This document shows positions 15,334 to 23,928 of a DNA stretch of 64,000 nucleotides, in pieces. The first letter of the stretch is position 1, and the number at the start of each line of letters is the position of its first letter. This DNA is from Halalkalicoccus sp. NIPERK01 (GTDB taxonomy: Archaea > Halobacteriota > Halobacteria > Halobacteriales > Halalkalicoccaceae), in assembly GCF_030287405.1 (NCBI RefSeq), contig NZ_JASVVV010000003.1:62001-126000 (forward strand), given 5' to 3'. Position numbers and translations under genes: made by a program. The notes below the pieces were generated by a model that ran no database searches, was not told the DNA's origin, and was given only the letters and a program-made list of their open reading frames with translations.

Positions 15334-16084
15334 CGTAGCGGATCACCTCGACGACGCCGGCGACCGCGCCTCCGACGAGGATGTACCACTGGCCGGGGAG
15401 GAGTTCGGCGGCCAGCAGCGCGCTCGCGAGCGCGACCGTCCACGGAACGAGCGATTCCCGACCTTCCCAGAGCTCCGCGGCGAGCGCGACGAAGACGGCC
15501 GCGAGGACGAAGTCGATCCCATACATGGAGGGATCGCCGATCGCCCCGCCGGCGAGGACTCCAAGCACCGTCGAGGCGACCCAGAACGACCAGACGGCGA
15601 TGCCGCTACCGAGCAGGAACGCTCCCCGGCCGCTGCCCGAGCCCAGATCGCGCATCGTCAGCGCCCAGTTCTCGTCGGCCATCAGAAAGAGGCTGCCGTA
15701 GGCCTGCCTCGCCGAGAGCCGGCTGAACCACGGCTGGAGGGCCGCCCCCATCAGCGAGTATCTGAGATTGATCGCGAACACCGCGAGCAGGACCGTCACG
15801 ACGGGGATCGGGTCGGCCCAGAGTTCGACGGCGACGATCTGTGAGGCCCCCGCGACGACGGTGGCGCTCATCAGCCCCGCCTCCACGGCGCTCAGGCCCG
15901 CACTGGCGGCCAGCACCCCGAAGGCGACCCCGTATCCCCCGACCCCGAGGGCGATCGGAAGCGCCGTGAGAAATCCCGCCCGGACCCCGCGGCGCCCGAA
16001 CGTGACCTCCTCCGACTCGACGGCGTCGCTCCCCGACGTTTCGCGCGGGCGATCGCTACCGTCGTCGGTCGGTGGATCCAGCAT
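15326..16084 (-). CDS. azlC: AzlC family branched-chain amino acid exporter
   Basis: A 252-residue membrane protein with a hydrophilic acidic N-terminus of about 35 residues, then the family core FLTALPIALGVGGYGVAFGVLA, SATVVAGASQIVAVEL, VFAINLRYSLMGAAL and FLMADENWAL. It partners with AzlD immediately downstream. Its acidic leader (DGSDRPRETSGSD) is longer than usual. It lies just downstream of a vapBC pair on the same strand, which is probably unrelated. Confidence 0.9.
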   Translation of the reverse strand: MLDPPTDDGSDRPRETSGSDAVESEEVTFGRRGVRAGFLTALPIALGVGGYGVAFGVLAASAGLSAVEAGLMSATVVAGASQIVAVELWADPIPVVTVLLAVFAINLRYSLMGAALQPWFSRLSARQAYGSLFLMADENWALTMRDLGSGSGRGAFLLGSGIAVWSFWVASTVLGVLAGGAIGDPSMYGIDFVLAAVFVALAAELWEGRESLVPWTVALASALLAAELLPGQWYILVGGAVAGVVEVIRYDG

Positions 16085-16111
16085 CCTCGAGTCTTTCTTC
16101 CGCTCGTGTCG

Positions 16112-16504
16112 CTAGTACGACTCGATCACTACGCCGTCGATCCGCTCGAAGTGATCGACGTTCCGCGTGAGGACGGGCTCCTCGTGGACGAGCGCCGTCG
16201 CGGCGATGATCGTATCACCCATCCCGACAGCCTGTCCGTCGGTCGCGAGTCGGCCGTCGATACGGCCGGCTTTCTTCATCACGGCGTCGTCGGCCGAATA
16301 CGTCGGTTTCGAGTCGAGCACCGCCTCGATCCGCCGTCGTCGATCCGCGGACTCCTTCACCCGTTCGACGCTGTGATACAGCTCGAACAGCGATACCGAC
16401 GAGATACGGAGCGGGATTCGCTGGGATTCTATATCCTCGATCCTCCGTTTTGCCCGGCTGTCGCCCTGCATCACGTCGATCAGAACGTCCGTATCGACGA
16501 TCAC
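16112..16504 (-). CDS. vapC: PIN-domain ribonuclease toxin VapC
   Basis: A 130-residue PIN protein: MIVDTDVLIDVMQGD carries the first acidic site, FELYHSVER the second, and GMGDTIIAATALVHEEPVLTRNVDHF the remaining ones. All four acidic positions of active VapC are present, so it is probably functional. It cuts RNA when not bound by VapB. The start overlaps the vapB end by 4 bp. Confidence 0.9.
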   Translation of the reverse strand: MIVDTDVLIDVMQGDSRAKRRIEDIESQRIPLRISSVSLFELYHSVERVKESADRRRRIEAVLDSKPTYSADDAVMKKAGRIDGRLATDGQAVGMGDTIIAATALVHEEPVLTRNVDHFERIDGVVIESY

Positions 16505-16746
16505 GAGTCCAACCGATCCGCGAGCCGATCGAGACGGTCGTGCGAGCGACCCTCGCTCTCTTCGATCGCCTCGCGCATCTCTTCGGCCTCCTCGTCGGTG
16601 AGGATCCCTGCCAGATCGAGCAGGGATCGCTCGCCAGCGATCCGTTCGACGGTGTCCGAGAACGATTCCCCGGGTCGTTTTCGGCTTTCGAGCCGTCTGT
16701 AGGCTTCCTCGGTGAGTCGAACGTTCCGGTACTCGGTCTCGCTCAT
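16501..16746 (-). CDS. vapB: VapB family antitoxin
   Basis: An 81-residue antitoxin starting MSETEYRNVRLTEEAYRRLESRKRPGESFSDTVERI, the typical pattern of the haloarchaeal VAPB_antitox group. The C-terminal acidic tail (EEAEEMREAIEESEGRS) is likely the toxin-binding part. I prefer the ATG at 16746 to the longer frame starting 16839, because homologues start here and because CATGTATACAC upstream holds a TATA-like GTATACA. Together with vapC it forms an intact toxin-antitoxin pair, unlike the broken one at 11366-11580. Confidence 0.85.
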   Translation of the reverse strand: MSETEYRNVRLTEEAYRRLESRKRPGESFSDTVERIAGERSLLDLAGILTDEEAEEMREAIEESEGRSHDRLDRLADRLDS

Positions 16747-16817
16747 GTATACACTTGTGTGCACGACCGGCTTAACCGTTCCGGCGACTTCGAGGGACGC
16801 GTTCGGAGAGCGAGCAC

Positions 16818-17372
16818 TCATCCTTCGAGCAGTTCCCACAGCCGCCCGTGATCGCCGTCCATGCGCTCCAGGAGGTCGCGTGCCCGTTCTCTCGTCCCCT
16901 CGTCGACCCGGACGTGGACCATGCCCTCGCCGGGCTGTCCGTAGACGACGCTCGCGCCCTCGGGTGCCAGCACGAGCGCGGGGAGGGTCACTAAATCCTC
17001 CTCGCCCTCGACGTCGATGGCGACCGGTTCCTCGCTCCCGACCGCCTCCCGAAGCGCCCGGAGTATCGACGCCGAGAGCGCCGCGGCGGGGTTCGTCGCC
17101 TCGATGCGGCGGGCACCGCTGGCTTCGAGGACGTCCGCGACCTCGGGCTCGACCGTGTCTCGTTCGGTCAGCCCGTCGATCACGGCGACGTCGGGGGTGT
17201 GGCCGATCCGCTCGAAGTGGTAGGTGACGACGTCCCCGACGGCGATCAGGGGACCCGAGATATCGCCGACCAGCACTTCGGCGTCGGTCTCTATCGCCCC
17301 CATCGGCTCTTTGAACGCGCCCCGAAGCGAGTCGGGCAGTCGGAGGACGATCTCGGCCTCGGTGTCGGCCAT
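16818..17372 (-). CDS. GTP-dependent dephospho-CoA kinase (DUF359)
   Basis: Catalyses the last step of coenzyme A synthesis in archaea, using GTP. The 184-residue protein starts MADTEAEIVLRLPDSLRGAFK and shows EVLVGDISGPLIAVGDVVTY, FERIGHTPDVAVIDGLTERD, VEATNPAAALS-like RIEATNPAAALS and VDVEGEEDLVTLPALVLAPEG-like patches typical of the family. The start overlaps the spt4 stop as TGATG. This linkage to rpoE1 and spt4 is conserved in archaea. Confidence 0.9.
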   Translation of the reverse strand: MADTEAEIVLRLPDSLRGAFKEPMGAIETDAEVLVGDISGPLIAVGDVVTYHFERIGHTPDVAVIDGLTERDTVEPEVADVLEASGARRIEATNPAAALSASILRALREAVGSEEPVAIDVEGEEDLVTLPALVLAPEGASVVYGQPGEGMVHVRVDEGTRERARDLLERMDGDHGRLWELLEG

Positions 17373-17569
17373 CAGCGGACTTTCAGCGCGTACTCGCCCG
17401 CCTCGGTGACCTGCATCTCGCGGGCGATCTCGCTCTCCTCGGGGTGGGCGATCACGACGTAGCCCGCCCAGTCCTCGGTGAAGGAGGTCGACCCACACGA
17501 CGGACACGCGTTGGTGTCGGGGTCGACGACGCGGTGGCAGTCCCGACAGACCTTCCGGTTGCGGGCCAT
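17372..17569 (-). CDS. spt4: transcription elongation factor Spt4 / RNA polymerase subunit E''
   Basis: A 65-residue zinc-ribbon protein MARNRKVCRDCHRVVDPDTNACPSCGS with CxxC...CxxC, followed by WAGYVVIAHPEESEIAREM. It pairs with Spt5 to form the archaeal processivity factor on RNA polymerase. It sits directly after rpoE1, as is usual in archaea. Confidence 0.95.
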   Translation of the reverse strand: MARNRKVCRDCHRVVDPDTNACPSCGSTSFTEDWAGYVVIAHPEESEIAREMQVTEAGEYALKVR

Positions 17570-18154
17570 CTAGTCGTCACCCGCGGCCTGCTGGCGTGCT
17601 TCGTGTTCCTCGGTGAGCCAGCCGTGCTTTCCGAGGCCGGGCTGTTTCGCGGTCAGGCCGATCTTCGAGTCCCGGGGGTTTCGTTCGTCGATGCTCTTCG
17701 TGACGATCCGGGCGCGGACGGCGTCGTCGACTCCGAGGGTGCGATTCGACTCCGTCGAGGCGAGCTGCTGGTTCTCGGCGTCGTAGGAGAGATACTCGTC
17801 GGAGATCTGCGAGACGTGCAGCAGGCCGTCGACGGGGCCGATCCCGACGAACGCGCCGAACTCCACGACCTCGACCACCGTTCCGTCGACGACCTCCTGC
17901 ATCGCCGGGTCGAACGTGACGGCGTCGAACTCCGCCTCGTAGAAGACCGATCCCTCGTGGCGCTCGCGCTCCGGGAGGACCACCCCTTCGCCGATGTCGT
18001 GGACCTCGATGACCGTGACGACGCTCCCGACGTCCGAGTCCATCCGCCCCTCGAGTTTGTCCTGTAGTAGCCGTTTTATCTGATCGGTCGTGACGCTGCC
18101 GAGTTCCCGTGCCGGGACCTCGACCGTGTCCGTGAGTGTAACCCGTTTATACAT
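17570..18154 (-). CDS. rpoE1: DNA-directed RNA polymerase subunit Rpo7 (E')
   Basis: Archaeal homologue of Rpb7, forming the polymerase stalk with Rpo4. The 194-residue protein begins MYKRVTLTDTVEVPARELG and contains the RNP-like N-domain and an S1 domain (VDGTVVEVVEFGAFVGIGPVDGLLHVSQI). The C-terminal extension (AKQPGLGKHGWLTEEHE) is typical of haloarchaea. Gene order eif2g-PIN-rpoE1-spt4 supports the call. Confidence 0.96.
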   Translation of the reverse strand: MYKRVTLTDTVEVPARELGSVTTDQIKRLLQDKLEGRMDSDVGSVVTVIEVHDIGEGVVLPERERHEGSVFYEAEFDAVTFDPAMQEVVDGTVVEVVEFGAFVGIGPVDGLLHVSQISDEYLSYDAENQQLASTESNRTLGVDDAVRARIVTKSIDERNPRDSKIGLTAKQPGLGKHGWLTEEHEARQQAAGDD

Positions 18155-18155
18155 G

Positions 18156-18536
18156 TTATGGCTGAGTGACTGCGAGTTCGTTCCGGCCCCTTAAACCAAT
18201 TACTGGAACGCCGGCGTCGAGCAGGCGCTCGCGCAGCGGGCCGTCGTTCGTGACGACGTAGTCGCACTCGCCCGCCCGCGCGAGCGAGACGATGGCGTCG
18301 TCAGCGTGTGACTCCTCGACCCCGATCGGCCGACACCGCTCCGCGAGATCCAACCCGACCGCGGCGGCGACCCCTTCCTCGCTCGCCCCGCCCGCGAGGT
18401 TCCGAAGCTCCCGGAGGACCGCGTCGGGGACGACGGGGTCGGCCTCGGGCAGCAGGCGCTCTAGCTCCTCGAACACCCGGACGTCGCACTCGACCGGCAT
18501 CATCAGCGCGTTGGTGTCCATGCAGACGACGGCCAT
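18156..18536 (-). CDS. PIN-domain protein (Fcf1/Utp24-like group), rRNA-processing candidate
   Basis: A 126-residue PIN domain, MAVVCMDTNALMMPVE, with acidic residues in ELRNL, ESHADDAIVSLA and YVVTNDGPLRERL. Unlike VapC proteins it has no antitoxin partner. It lies between eif2g and rpoE1 with 1-2 bp spacing. This linkage is conserved in archaea, and the group resembles the eukaryotic Fcf1/Utp24 ribosome-processing nucleases; the role is inference from that context. Confidence 0.8.
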   Translation of the reverse strand: MAVVCMDTNALMMPVECDVRVFEELERLLPEADPVVPDAVLRELRNLAGGASEEGVAAAVGLDLAERCRPIGVEESHADDAIVSLARAGECDYVVTNDGPLRERLLDAGVPVIGLRGRNELAVTQP

Positions 18537-19784
18537 CTACTCCGTCAGGGTGCCGATGCCGATGAGCCGCCAGCGCGTGCCGACCCGGCGGTTGATGGCG
18601 ATCTTCGCGCCGACGGGCGCACAGACCGGCCGCTTGAGTTTCACCTCGCACTCGCCGTCGCGCGCGCTCGTGACCGCGCCCACCGTGGTCGCGGTGCCGA
18701 TCGTCATCATCAGGGGCTCGCCCGTGGAGATCTCGTCGATCGAGTCGCCCGCCTCCGCGCCGACCACCCGATCGAGGAGGTCGACGCCCATCGTAAAGGA
18801 CTCCCACGTCGGCGGAAGGGTGCCGGGGGTGCCGGCGATCTGGCCCGCGAGCGCGTCGCCCTTCGTCAGGCTGGGGTCGAGGCCGGTGCCGACCCCGAGG
18901 AGGCCGCCGGGCACCGCCCGGTCGACGCTCTCGCCGCCGGCCTGGATCGAGCGGACGTCCGTGCGGATGGGTTGCCACGACGACTGGCCGCCCTCCTCGA
19001 CCTCGCGACCCGGGCGCACCTCGAGTTCGTCGCCGACCTCGAGATGCCCGGAGACGAGGCTGCCGCCGATCACCCCTCCTGTAAGGTCCTCCCACGTCGT
19101 TCCGGGCCGGTTGATGTCGAAGCTCCGGGCGACGTGCATCCGCGCGTCGGCGTCGGGGTCGCGCTCGGGGGTGGGGATCTCCTCCTCGATCGCGCCGATG
19201 AGGTAGTCGATGTTGACCTCCTGCTGGGCGCTGATCGGCACGATGGGGGCGTCCTCGGCCACGGTACCGGACACGAACTCCTTGATCTGCTCGTAGTTGC
19301 GCTCGATCCGGTCGCGCTCGACGAGGTCGACCTTGTTCTGGGCGATGACGACGTTCTCGATCCCGATGATGTCGAGCGCCATCAGGTGTTCCTCGGTCTG
19401 GGGCTGGGGGACGTCCTCGGTGGCGCTGACCACGAGCACCGCGCCGTCCATGATCGACGCGCCCGAGAGCATCGTCGCCATCAGCGTCTCGTGGCCCGGC
19501 GCGTCGACAAAGGAGACCGTGCGGACGACCTCGCTCTCCGATCCGTCGGGGCAGGTCTCCTCGATCGTGTAACAGTCGGGTTCGGGGAGGCCGGGGCACC
19601 GCCGGAACGTCGTGTCCGCGTAGCCGAGTCGGATGGAGATCCCGCGTTTCATCTCCTCGGAGTGCTGGTCGGTCCACGACCCGCTGAGCGCCTGTACCAG
19701 CGTCGTCTTCCCGTGATCCACGTGGCCGACCAGTCCGATGTTCACCTCCGGTTGCCGTTGTTTCTCCGCCAATGAAGCCTCCAT
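18537..19784 (-). CDS. eif2g: translation initiation factor 2 subunit gamma
   Basis: GTPase subunit of aIF2, which carries initiator Met-tRNA to the ribosome. The 415-residue protein has G1 GHVDHGKTT, switch regions with [13 protein letters not shown]3 DAPGH, G4 NKVD and a zinc-binding knuckle reduced to CPGLPEPDC...ETC. Domains II and III ([27 protein letters not shown]) complete it. The GGTTTATC element at 19817-19824 on the minus strand is a good TATA box 33-40 bp before the start. It heads the eif2g-PIN-rpoE1-spt4-kinase operon. Confidence 0.97.
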   Translation of the reverse strand: MEASLAEKQRQPEVNIGLVGHVDHGKTTLVQALSGSWTDQHSEEMKRGISIRLGYADTTFRRCPGLPEPDCYTIEETCPDGSESEVVRTVSFVDAPGHETLMATMLSGASIMDGAVLVVSATEDVPQPQTEEHLMALDIIGIENVVIAQNKVDLVERDRIERNYEQIKEFVSGTVAEDAPIVPISAQQEVNIDYLIGAIEEEIPTPERDPDADARMHVARSFDINRPGTTWEDLTGGVIGGSLVSGHLEVGDELEVRPGREVEEGGQSSWQPIRTDVRSIQAGGESVDRAVPGGLLGVGTGLDPSLTKGDALAGQIAGTPGTLPPTWESFTMGVDLLDRVVGAEAGDSIDEISTGEPLMMTIGTATTVGAVTSARDGECEVKLKRPVCAPVGAKIAINRRVGTRWRLIGIGTLTE

Positions 19785-19909
19785 AGTAATTTGATGACTG
19801 TTCGCCCCGAACGACTGATAAACCTACTGTTCTCTCCCCTTCCGAGCGTGTGAACGGGTCCCGTGCCCGGCCCGAACCTCGCTCTCTCGTCCCTCCGGAC
19901 GCGTGTCGG

Positions 19910-20470
19910 TCAGCCGCCCGTTTCGCCCCCCGCGTTTCCGTTCGATCCGTCCTCTCCCCCCTCCGAGGCGGCCGAAAACGTGAAGGTCAGTGCCTCGTCG
20001 TCGCCCTCCTCGACGGTCGCTCGCCGTTCGTCCTCCCGGTCGCCGACTGACGCCGTGACGGTGTACTCGCCCGGTTCGACGTTCCGTCGGATGACGCGTC
20101 CGTCCGCGTCGGTCGCGAACTCCTCGCCGTCGAGCGACCCGCCGGTGATCCGCACGACCGCGCCCTCGATCGCGGCCCCCTCCCCGTCGACCACCCGCAC
20201 GAAGAGGTTCGTCCCCTCGACGTTCGGCGATCCGCCCCCGCCATCCTCGGGCGCGCCGTGTTCCTCGCCGCTCTCGGCGCCGGTTTCGTCGGCCTCCGAC
20301 TCCTCGCCCGTTTCCTTGGGGCCCGTCCCCTCGCTCCCGCCGTCCTCGCCGTCGCCCTCTCCGTCGGTGGGTTCGTCCTCGTCGTCCGTACACCCGGCGA
20401 GCGACGCGACGCCCAGCGCGCCGATCAGGCCGAGGACGCGCCGTCGGGTCCCGTGGCGTTCGGGGTCCAT
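19910..20470 (-). CDS. secreted lipoprotein with carboxypeptidase-regulatory-like fold
   Basis: A 186-residue exported protein. The N-terminus has a twin-Arg stretch (TRRRVLGLIGALGVASLAGC) ending in a lipobox cysteine, so it is probably Tat-exported and lipid-anchored. A long Asp/Glu/Gly-rich linker follows. A beta domain from about residue 88 (NLFVRVVDGEGAAIEGAVVRI...GEYTVTASV) matches the carboxypeptidase regulatory-like/Ig-type repeat. Specific function is unknown. Confidence 0.7.
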   Translation of the reverse strand: MDPERHGTRRRVLGLIGALGVASLAGCTDDEDEPTDGEGDGEDGGSEGTGPKETGEESEADETGAESGEEHGAPEDGGGGSPNVEGTNLFVRVVDGEGAAIEGAVVRITGGSLDGEEFATDADGRVIRRNVEPGEYTVTASVGDREDERRATVEEGDDEALTFTFSAASEGGEDGSNGNAGGETGG

Positions 20471-20616
20471 CTCTCGGCTTTCCGTACAGGCGGCCCGGTA
20501 AAAACACCCTCGTTCGGCGGCCGGTCCCCCCGGATCGCCACGTTCGTCCTGGTTCGTGGCGGATTCGCCGATCGAACCAGTAGAACGATGGGGCTCGCCG
20601 ACGATCTCTTCCCGAG

Positions 20617-21159
20617 ATGCGAAACCGACTCCTCCCGGTCGCCGGCGTTCTGGTGTTCGTCTCGGCGGCCATCCACCTCGCTCTGGGCGTCACCGGCCTC
20701 GCAGAGGCGTTTTCTACCCCTCAATCGGCGCTCCTGCCCGCGTTGTACCTGCTCGGCGGCCTCGCGGCGCTCGCGCTGCTCGGCGTGATCGCCCTGACGC
20801 CGGCCGCCACGACGGCATATGCGGCTGGGGTGGGACTGATGGTGCTGTTCTTGCTCGCGTACGCCGACGTCCACGGCTTCGGTGTCGCCGAATCGACCCT
20901 CGGGATCGAGACGGGTCACGACCACGGAGCGGGGACCCACTCCCACGACAGCGGCCGCGGTCACGACCACGGAACAGGCGACCACGGCCACAGCCACGAG
21001 GGGCACGACCACAACGGACACGATCGGAGCGACGGCAACGACGATACGCTGAGCACGCTCGCTGACCACCTCCGCGGGGACGCCTACGCGCTGGTCTCGA
21101 AAGCCGCCGAGGCGGGTGCGGCCGTCCTCTTCACCGCGCTCCTCTCCCTCGACCGGTGA
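20617..21159 (+). CDS. membrane protein with a histidine-rich metal-binding loop
   Basis: A 180-residue protein. Three or four N-terminal transmembrane helices are followed by a very His/Asp-rich stretch (about residues 99-140, repeated GHDHG and HSHEGHDH units) and a C-terminal helix. Such loops usually bind Zn, Ni or Cu. The family is not recognised. It ends about 110 bp from ccdA on the other strand, close to a copper-assembly gene set, which makes a metal role plausible but not shown. Confidence 0.6.
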   Translation: MRNRLLPVAGVLVFVSAAIHLALGVTGLAEAFSTPQSALLPALYLLGGLAALALLGVIALTPAATTAYAAGVGLMVLFLLAYADVHGFGVAESTLGIETGHDHGAGTHSHDSGRGHDHGTGDHGHSHEGHDHNGHDRSDGNDDTLSTLADHLRGDAYALVSKAAEAGAAVLFTALLSLDR

Positions 21160-21267
21160 CCCCCTCATAGGGGTTATCATAGGAGTTCATAGATTCCGTC
21201 CGGAGGAATCGACCGACGGGACTCGCTTCCTTCGTTTGAGATGGACGGGTAGCTCCGACAATCCCCA

Positions 21268-21945
21268 TCAGAGCACGTCGAGGACGACCACCGAGAGATA
21301 CAGTTGGCCGAGACCGGCGACGACCATGACCGCGCCCGCGAGACGCTTCAGGCGCTCGCCGTAGCCCACCAGCCGTTCGGTGCCGAGCGCCACCCCCACG
21401 CCGGTGGCGACGGTCGCCGCCACCATCAGCAGGCTCACGCCGCCCGCGTACGCGCCCACCACGAGCGCCGCCTCCAGCGGCGGCCGGGCGACCGCCCCCA
21501 GGAACACCCCCAGCACGACCGGCACGACGCAGCCGGCGGCCGCGAGCGCGTAGACCGCGCCGAAGACGGCGAACCCGAGGACGCCGGTCCGCCGCTCGGG
21601 CAGGACGACCCGGAGCGAGGGGCCCCGACCGAGGACGACGAGCAGGCCGGCGCCCACGAGCGCCGCCCCGACGACGGGCTCGAACAGCACGAGGCGCTCG
21701 AAGCCGGCCTGCCCGACCCCGACGGCGAGCGCCGCGAGCGCGCCGAAGACGGTGAGGACGCCCGCACCGGCGGCCAATCCCCTGAGGAGTGCGCCGCCGA
21801 CGGGTCTTCGAGTCCCCGTCTCGGCCCGCGAGACGTAGTAGCCGACGTAGCCCGGCAACAGGGGGTACGCACACGGCGAGAAGAACGTTGCGACGCCGGC
21901 CCCGAACGCGAAGCCCATCGTTCCGAGGAGTTCGAGGTCGGCCAT
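21268..21945 (-). CDS. ccdA: CcdA/DsbD-type transmembrane thiol-disulfide carrier
   Basis: A 225-residue, six-helix protein that passes electrons from cytosolic thioredoxin to extracellular thiol proteins. The paired cysteines are in FFSPCAYPLLPGYVGYYV (helix 1) and AAAGCVVPVVLGVF (helix 4), the normal CcdA positions. It follows the TlpA-like gene with no gap and completes the cluster DsbA-SCO1-TlpA-CcdA. Confidence 0.88.
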   Translation of the reverse strand: MADLELLGTMGFAFGAGVATFFSPCAYPLLPGYVGYYVSRAETGTRRPVGGALLRGLAAGAGVLTVFGALAALAVGVGQAGFERLVLFEPVVGAALVGAGLLVVLGRGPSLRVVLPERRTGVLGFAVFGAVYALAAAGCVVPVVLGVFLGAVARPPLEAALVVGAYAGGVSLLMVAATVATGVGVALGTERLVGYGERLKRLAGAVMVVAGLGQLYLSVVVLDVL

Positions 21946-22464
21946 CTACCGGGCGTCCTCGATCGCCGCGACCAGTTCGTCGGCGTCGGCCAACCCCGTG
22001 TGAGTCCACGTCACCGTGTTCTCGGCGTCGAGGACGACCGCGGTCGGCAGCCGTGTCACGTCGTGGCGCTCGGTCAGTCGGTGGTCGGCGTCGTGGGCGA
22101 CCGTCCACGCTCCATCGTGGGCGGCCCACCACTCGGCGACCTCCTCGGGCGGCAGGGTGGTGCCGACGGGCTCGTTCGTGATCGAGACGAACTGGACGTC
22201 CGTGTCCGCGACCCGCTCGTGGGCCTCGACCAGCGCGGGCATCTGCGTCTCGCAGGGGCCACACCACGTCCCGAAGAAGTCGAGGAAGTTCACCCGTCCG
22301 GACTCCGGTACCTGCACCTCGCCGGCCTCGCTGCCGGGGGCCTCGATCGTCTCGAGGGTCACGGGGTCGTGGCCGCTCCCCAGGGAGTTCGAGGCGACCG
22401 TCCACGCGCCCAGCCCGAGGACCCCGACGCTCGCCGCGCCCGCCAGCAGGTCTCGACGGCGCAT
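21946..22464 (-). CDS. TlpA/ResA-like exported thioredoxin
   Basis: A 172-residue protein with a Tat-like signal (MRRRDLLAGAASVGVLGLGAW) and a thioredoxin fold with the active site FFGTWCGPCETQMP and cis-Pro region VTRLPTAVVLD. It probably reduces apocytochrome c or copper-site cysteines outside the membrane, fed by the adjacent CcdA. Its start overlaps the SCO1-like stop (TGATG). Confidence 0.88.
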   Translation of the reverse strand: MRRRDLLAGAASVGVLGLGAWTVASNSLGSGHDPVTLETIEAPGSEAGEVQVPESGRVNFLDFFGTWCGPCETQMPALVEAHERVADTDVQFVSITNEPVGTTLPPEEVAEWWAAHDGAWTVAHDADHRLTERHDVTRLPTAVVLDAENTVTWTHTGLADADELVAAIEDAR

Positions 22465-23159
22465 CAGCCCTCGGCGACCGTCGAGCAGTCCTCGACGACG
22501 CGCGAGCCCTCGGGCACCCCGGTGTAGGCGCGCTCGACGTAGCCCTCGCGGTTGACGAGGTAGGTGATCGGGTAGTGGTCGAAGCCGTACTCGCCCATGT
22601 CGTGGCCCGCGTGTTCGTCCCCCAACTCGTCGGGGTCGACCCGCTCGAACTGGACGCCGTAGGTGTCGGTGACGACCTCGCGGGCGCGCTCGGGACTCTC
22701 GGGGCGCAGGAAGTGCCAGTTCTCGGCCTCGTAGTCGACGCCCTGCTGGTCGCCGTACTCCCGGAGGACCTCGGCGGTGTCGCGCTCGGGGTCGAAGGTG
22801 GCCGCGAGGAAGGCGACGTCGCTTTCGTAGCCGTTCTCGACGGCGTCGGCCTGCGCGTGGCGGAGCACCTGCGTCAGCGCCGGACAGATCCCGTCGGGAC
22901 AGTGCGTGTAGATGAACGTCATCAGGACGGTCCGCTCGCTTTCGAACTCGGCCGTCGAGACCTCCTCGTTCCGAAGGGGATCGGGAAGCGTCGACTCGGG
23001 GAACTCCTCGCCGTAGGCGGGGTAGGGGAGGTCCTCGCTGTCCGCGCCCTGGTCGTCGGGTTCGCCGAGGGACGTGTTCCCCGCCCCGCGCCCCAGACAG
23101 CCGGCAGCGAAGGCCCCCGCGGTCGCCGCCGCAGCGCCGAGGTACGTACGCCGGTCCAT
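22464..23159 (-). CDS. SCO1/SenC-like copper chaperone or thiol protein
   Basis: A 231-residue lipoprotein (signal MDRRTYLGAAAATAGAFAAGC). It has the SCO thioredoxin fold and the conserved distal copper-ligand His in FDHYPITYLVN. The copper-binding motif is YTHCPDGICPALT, with four residues between cysteines instead of the usual three (CxxxC), and a His directly before the first Cys. A His/Asp-rich insert (DEHAGHDMGEYGFDH) precedes the ligand His. SCO proteins assemble the CuA site of cytochrome oxidase. The spacing change could alter copper binding. Confidence 0.82.
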   Translation of the reverse strand: MDRRTYLGAAAATAGAFAAGCLGRGAGNTSLGEPDDQGADSEDLPYPAYGEEFPESTLPDPLRNEEVSTAEFESERTVLMTFIYTHCPDGICPALTQVLRHAQADAVENGYESDVAFLAATFDPERDTAEVLREYGDQQGVDYEAENWHFLRPESPERAREVVTDTYGVQFERVDPDELGDEHAGHDMGEYGFDHYPITYLVNREGYVERAYTGVPEGSRVVEDCSTVAEG

Positions 23160-23208
23160 GTGCGTCGCTCGGGGGCGTGGACAGTTAGCCCCGTTGGTTC
23201 GCACCGGG

Positions 23209-23853
23209 TCAGGCCAGTTCCGCGTCGATCGCCTCGCGGAGTTCCTCGTCGCCGGGCGCCTCCAACTGCTGGTCGTTGACGAAGACGGTCGGCGTGACTT
23301 CGACCCCGCGCTCGGTGGCCTCGGCGCGGCTCTCGTTGAGCCGTTCGCAGAACGGCTCCTCCTCCATCGCCGCCCGAACCGCCTCCTCGTCGGCCCCGAG
23401 TTCGGCGGCGAGCCCCGCGACGGTCCCCTCGGAGTACTCGCCCTGGTACTGGAAGACCTCCTCGACGAACGCGTAGTACGCCCCCGCGCCCGCGTCCTCG
23501 AAGACGGCGAGCGAGGCGTTGGCGACCCTCCAGGACCACTCCTCGTCGACCGGGATCGGGAGGTCGTGGTGCTCGTAGGCGACCCGTCCGGGCTCGACGT
23601 AGTCGGTTTTGATCCCGGGGAGGACGTTGAGCGAGAACTCCCCACAGCCCGGACACGCGAAGTCCTCGTAGACCGCGAGCGTCACGCCGCTCTCGGGGTC
23701 GCCCGCGGGCGGCACCTCGACGCTGCGTTGCTCGCCCGAACACTCGCGCTCCGAGCCGCTACCGCCGCCGTCGCCGCCGAGACAGCCCGCGAGCGCGCCT
23801 GTCGAGAGCGCGCCGGCGCTCGCGAGCAACGCCCGACGGGAGTAGCCCTGCAT
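23209..23853 (-). CDS. DsbA-like exported thiol-disulfide oxidoreductase
   Basis: A 214-residue lipoprotein. It has a twin-Arg signal and lipobox (SRRALLASAGALSTGALAGC), then a thioredoxin fold with the active site FACPGCGEFS, an inserted helical domain and the cis-Pro loop VTPTVFVNDQQL. It belongs to the DsbA/DsbG-type (thioredoxin_4) group. It is first of the DsbA-SCO1-TlpA-CcdA gene run, 50 bp before the SCO1-like gene. Confidence 0.85.
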   Translation of the reverse strand: MQGYSRRALLASAGALSTGALAGCLGGDGGGSGSERECSGEQRSVEVPPAGDPESGVTLAVYEDFACPGCGEFSLNVLPGIKTDYVEPGRVAYEHHDLPIPVDEEWSWRVANASLAVFEDAGAGAYYAFVEEVFQYQGEYSEGTVAGLAAELGADEEAVRAAMEEEPFCERLNESRAEATERGVEVTPTVFVNDQQLEAPGDEELREAIDAELA

Positions 23854-23928
23854 ACCCGATGGTTCGGGAGCGAGGGGTTAGGCCTGTCGCTCCGGCGGCC
23901 TTTTCTCGCTCGACTCCCTACCCGCACC

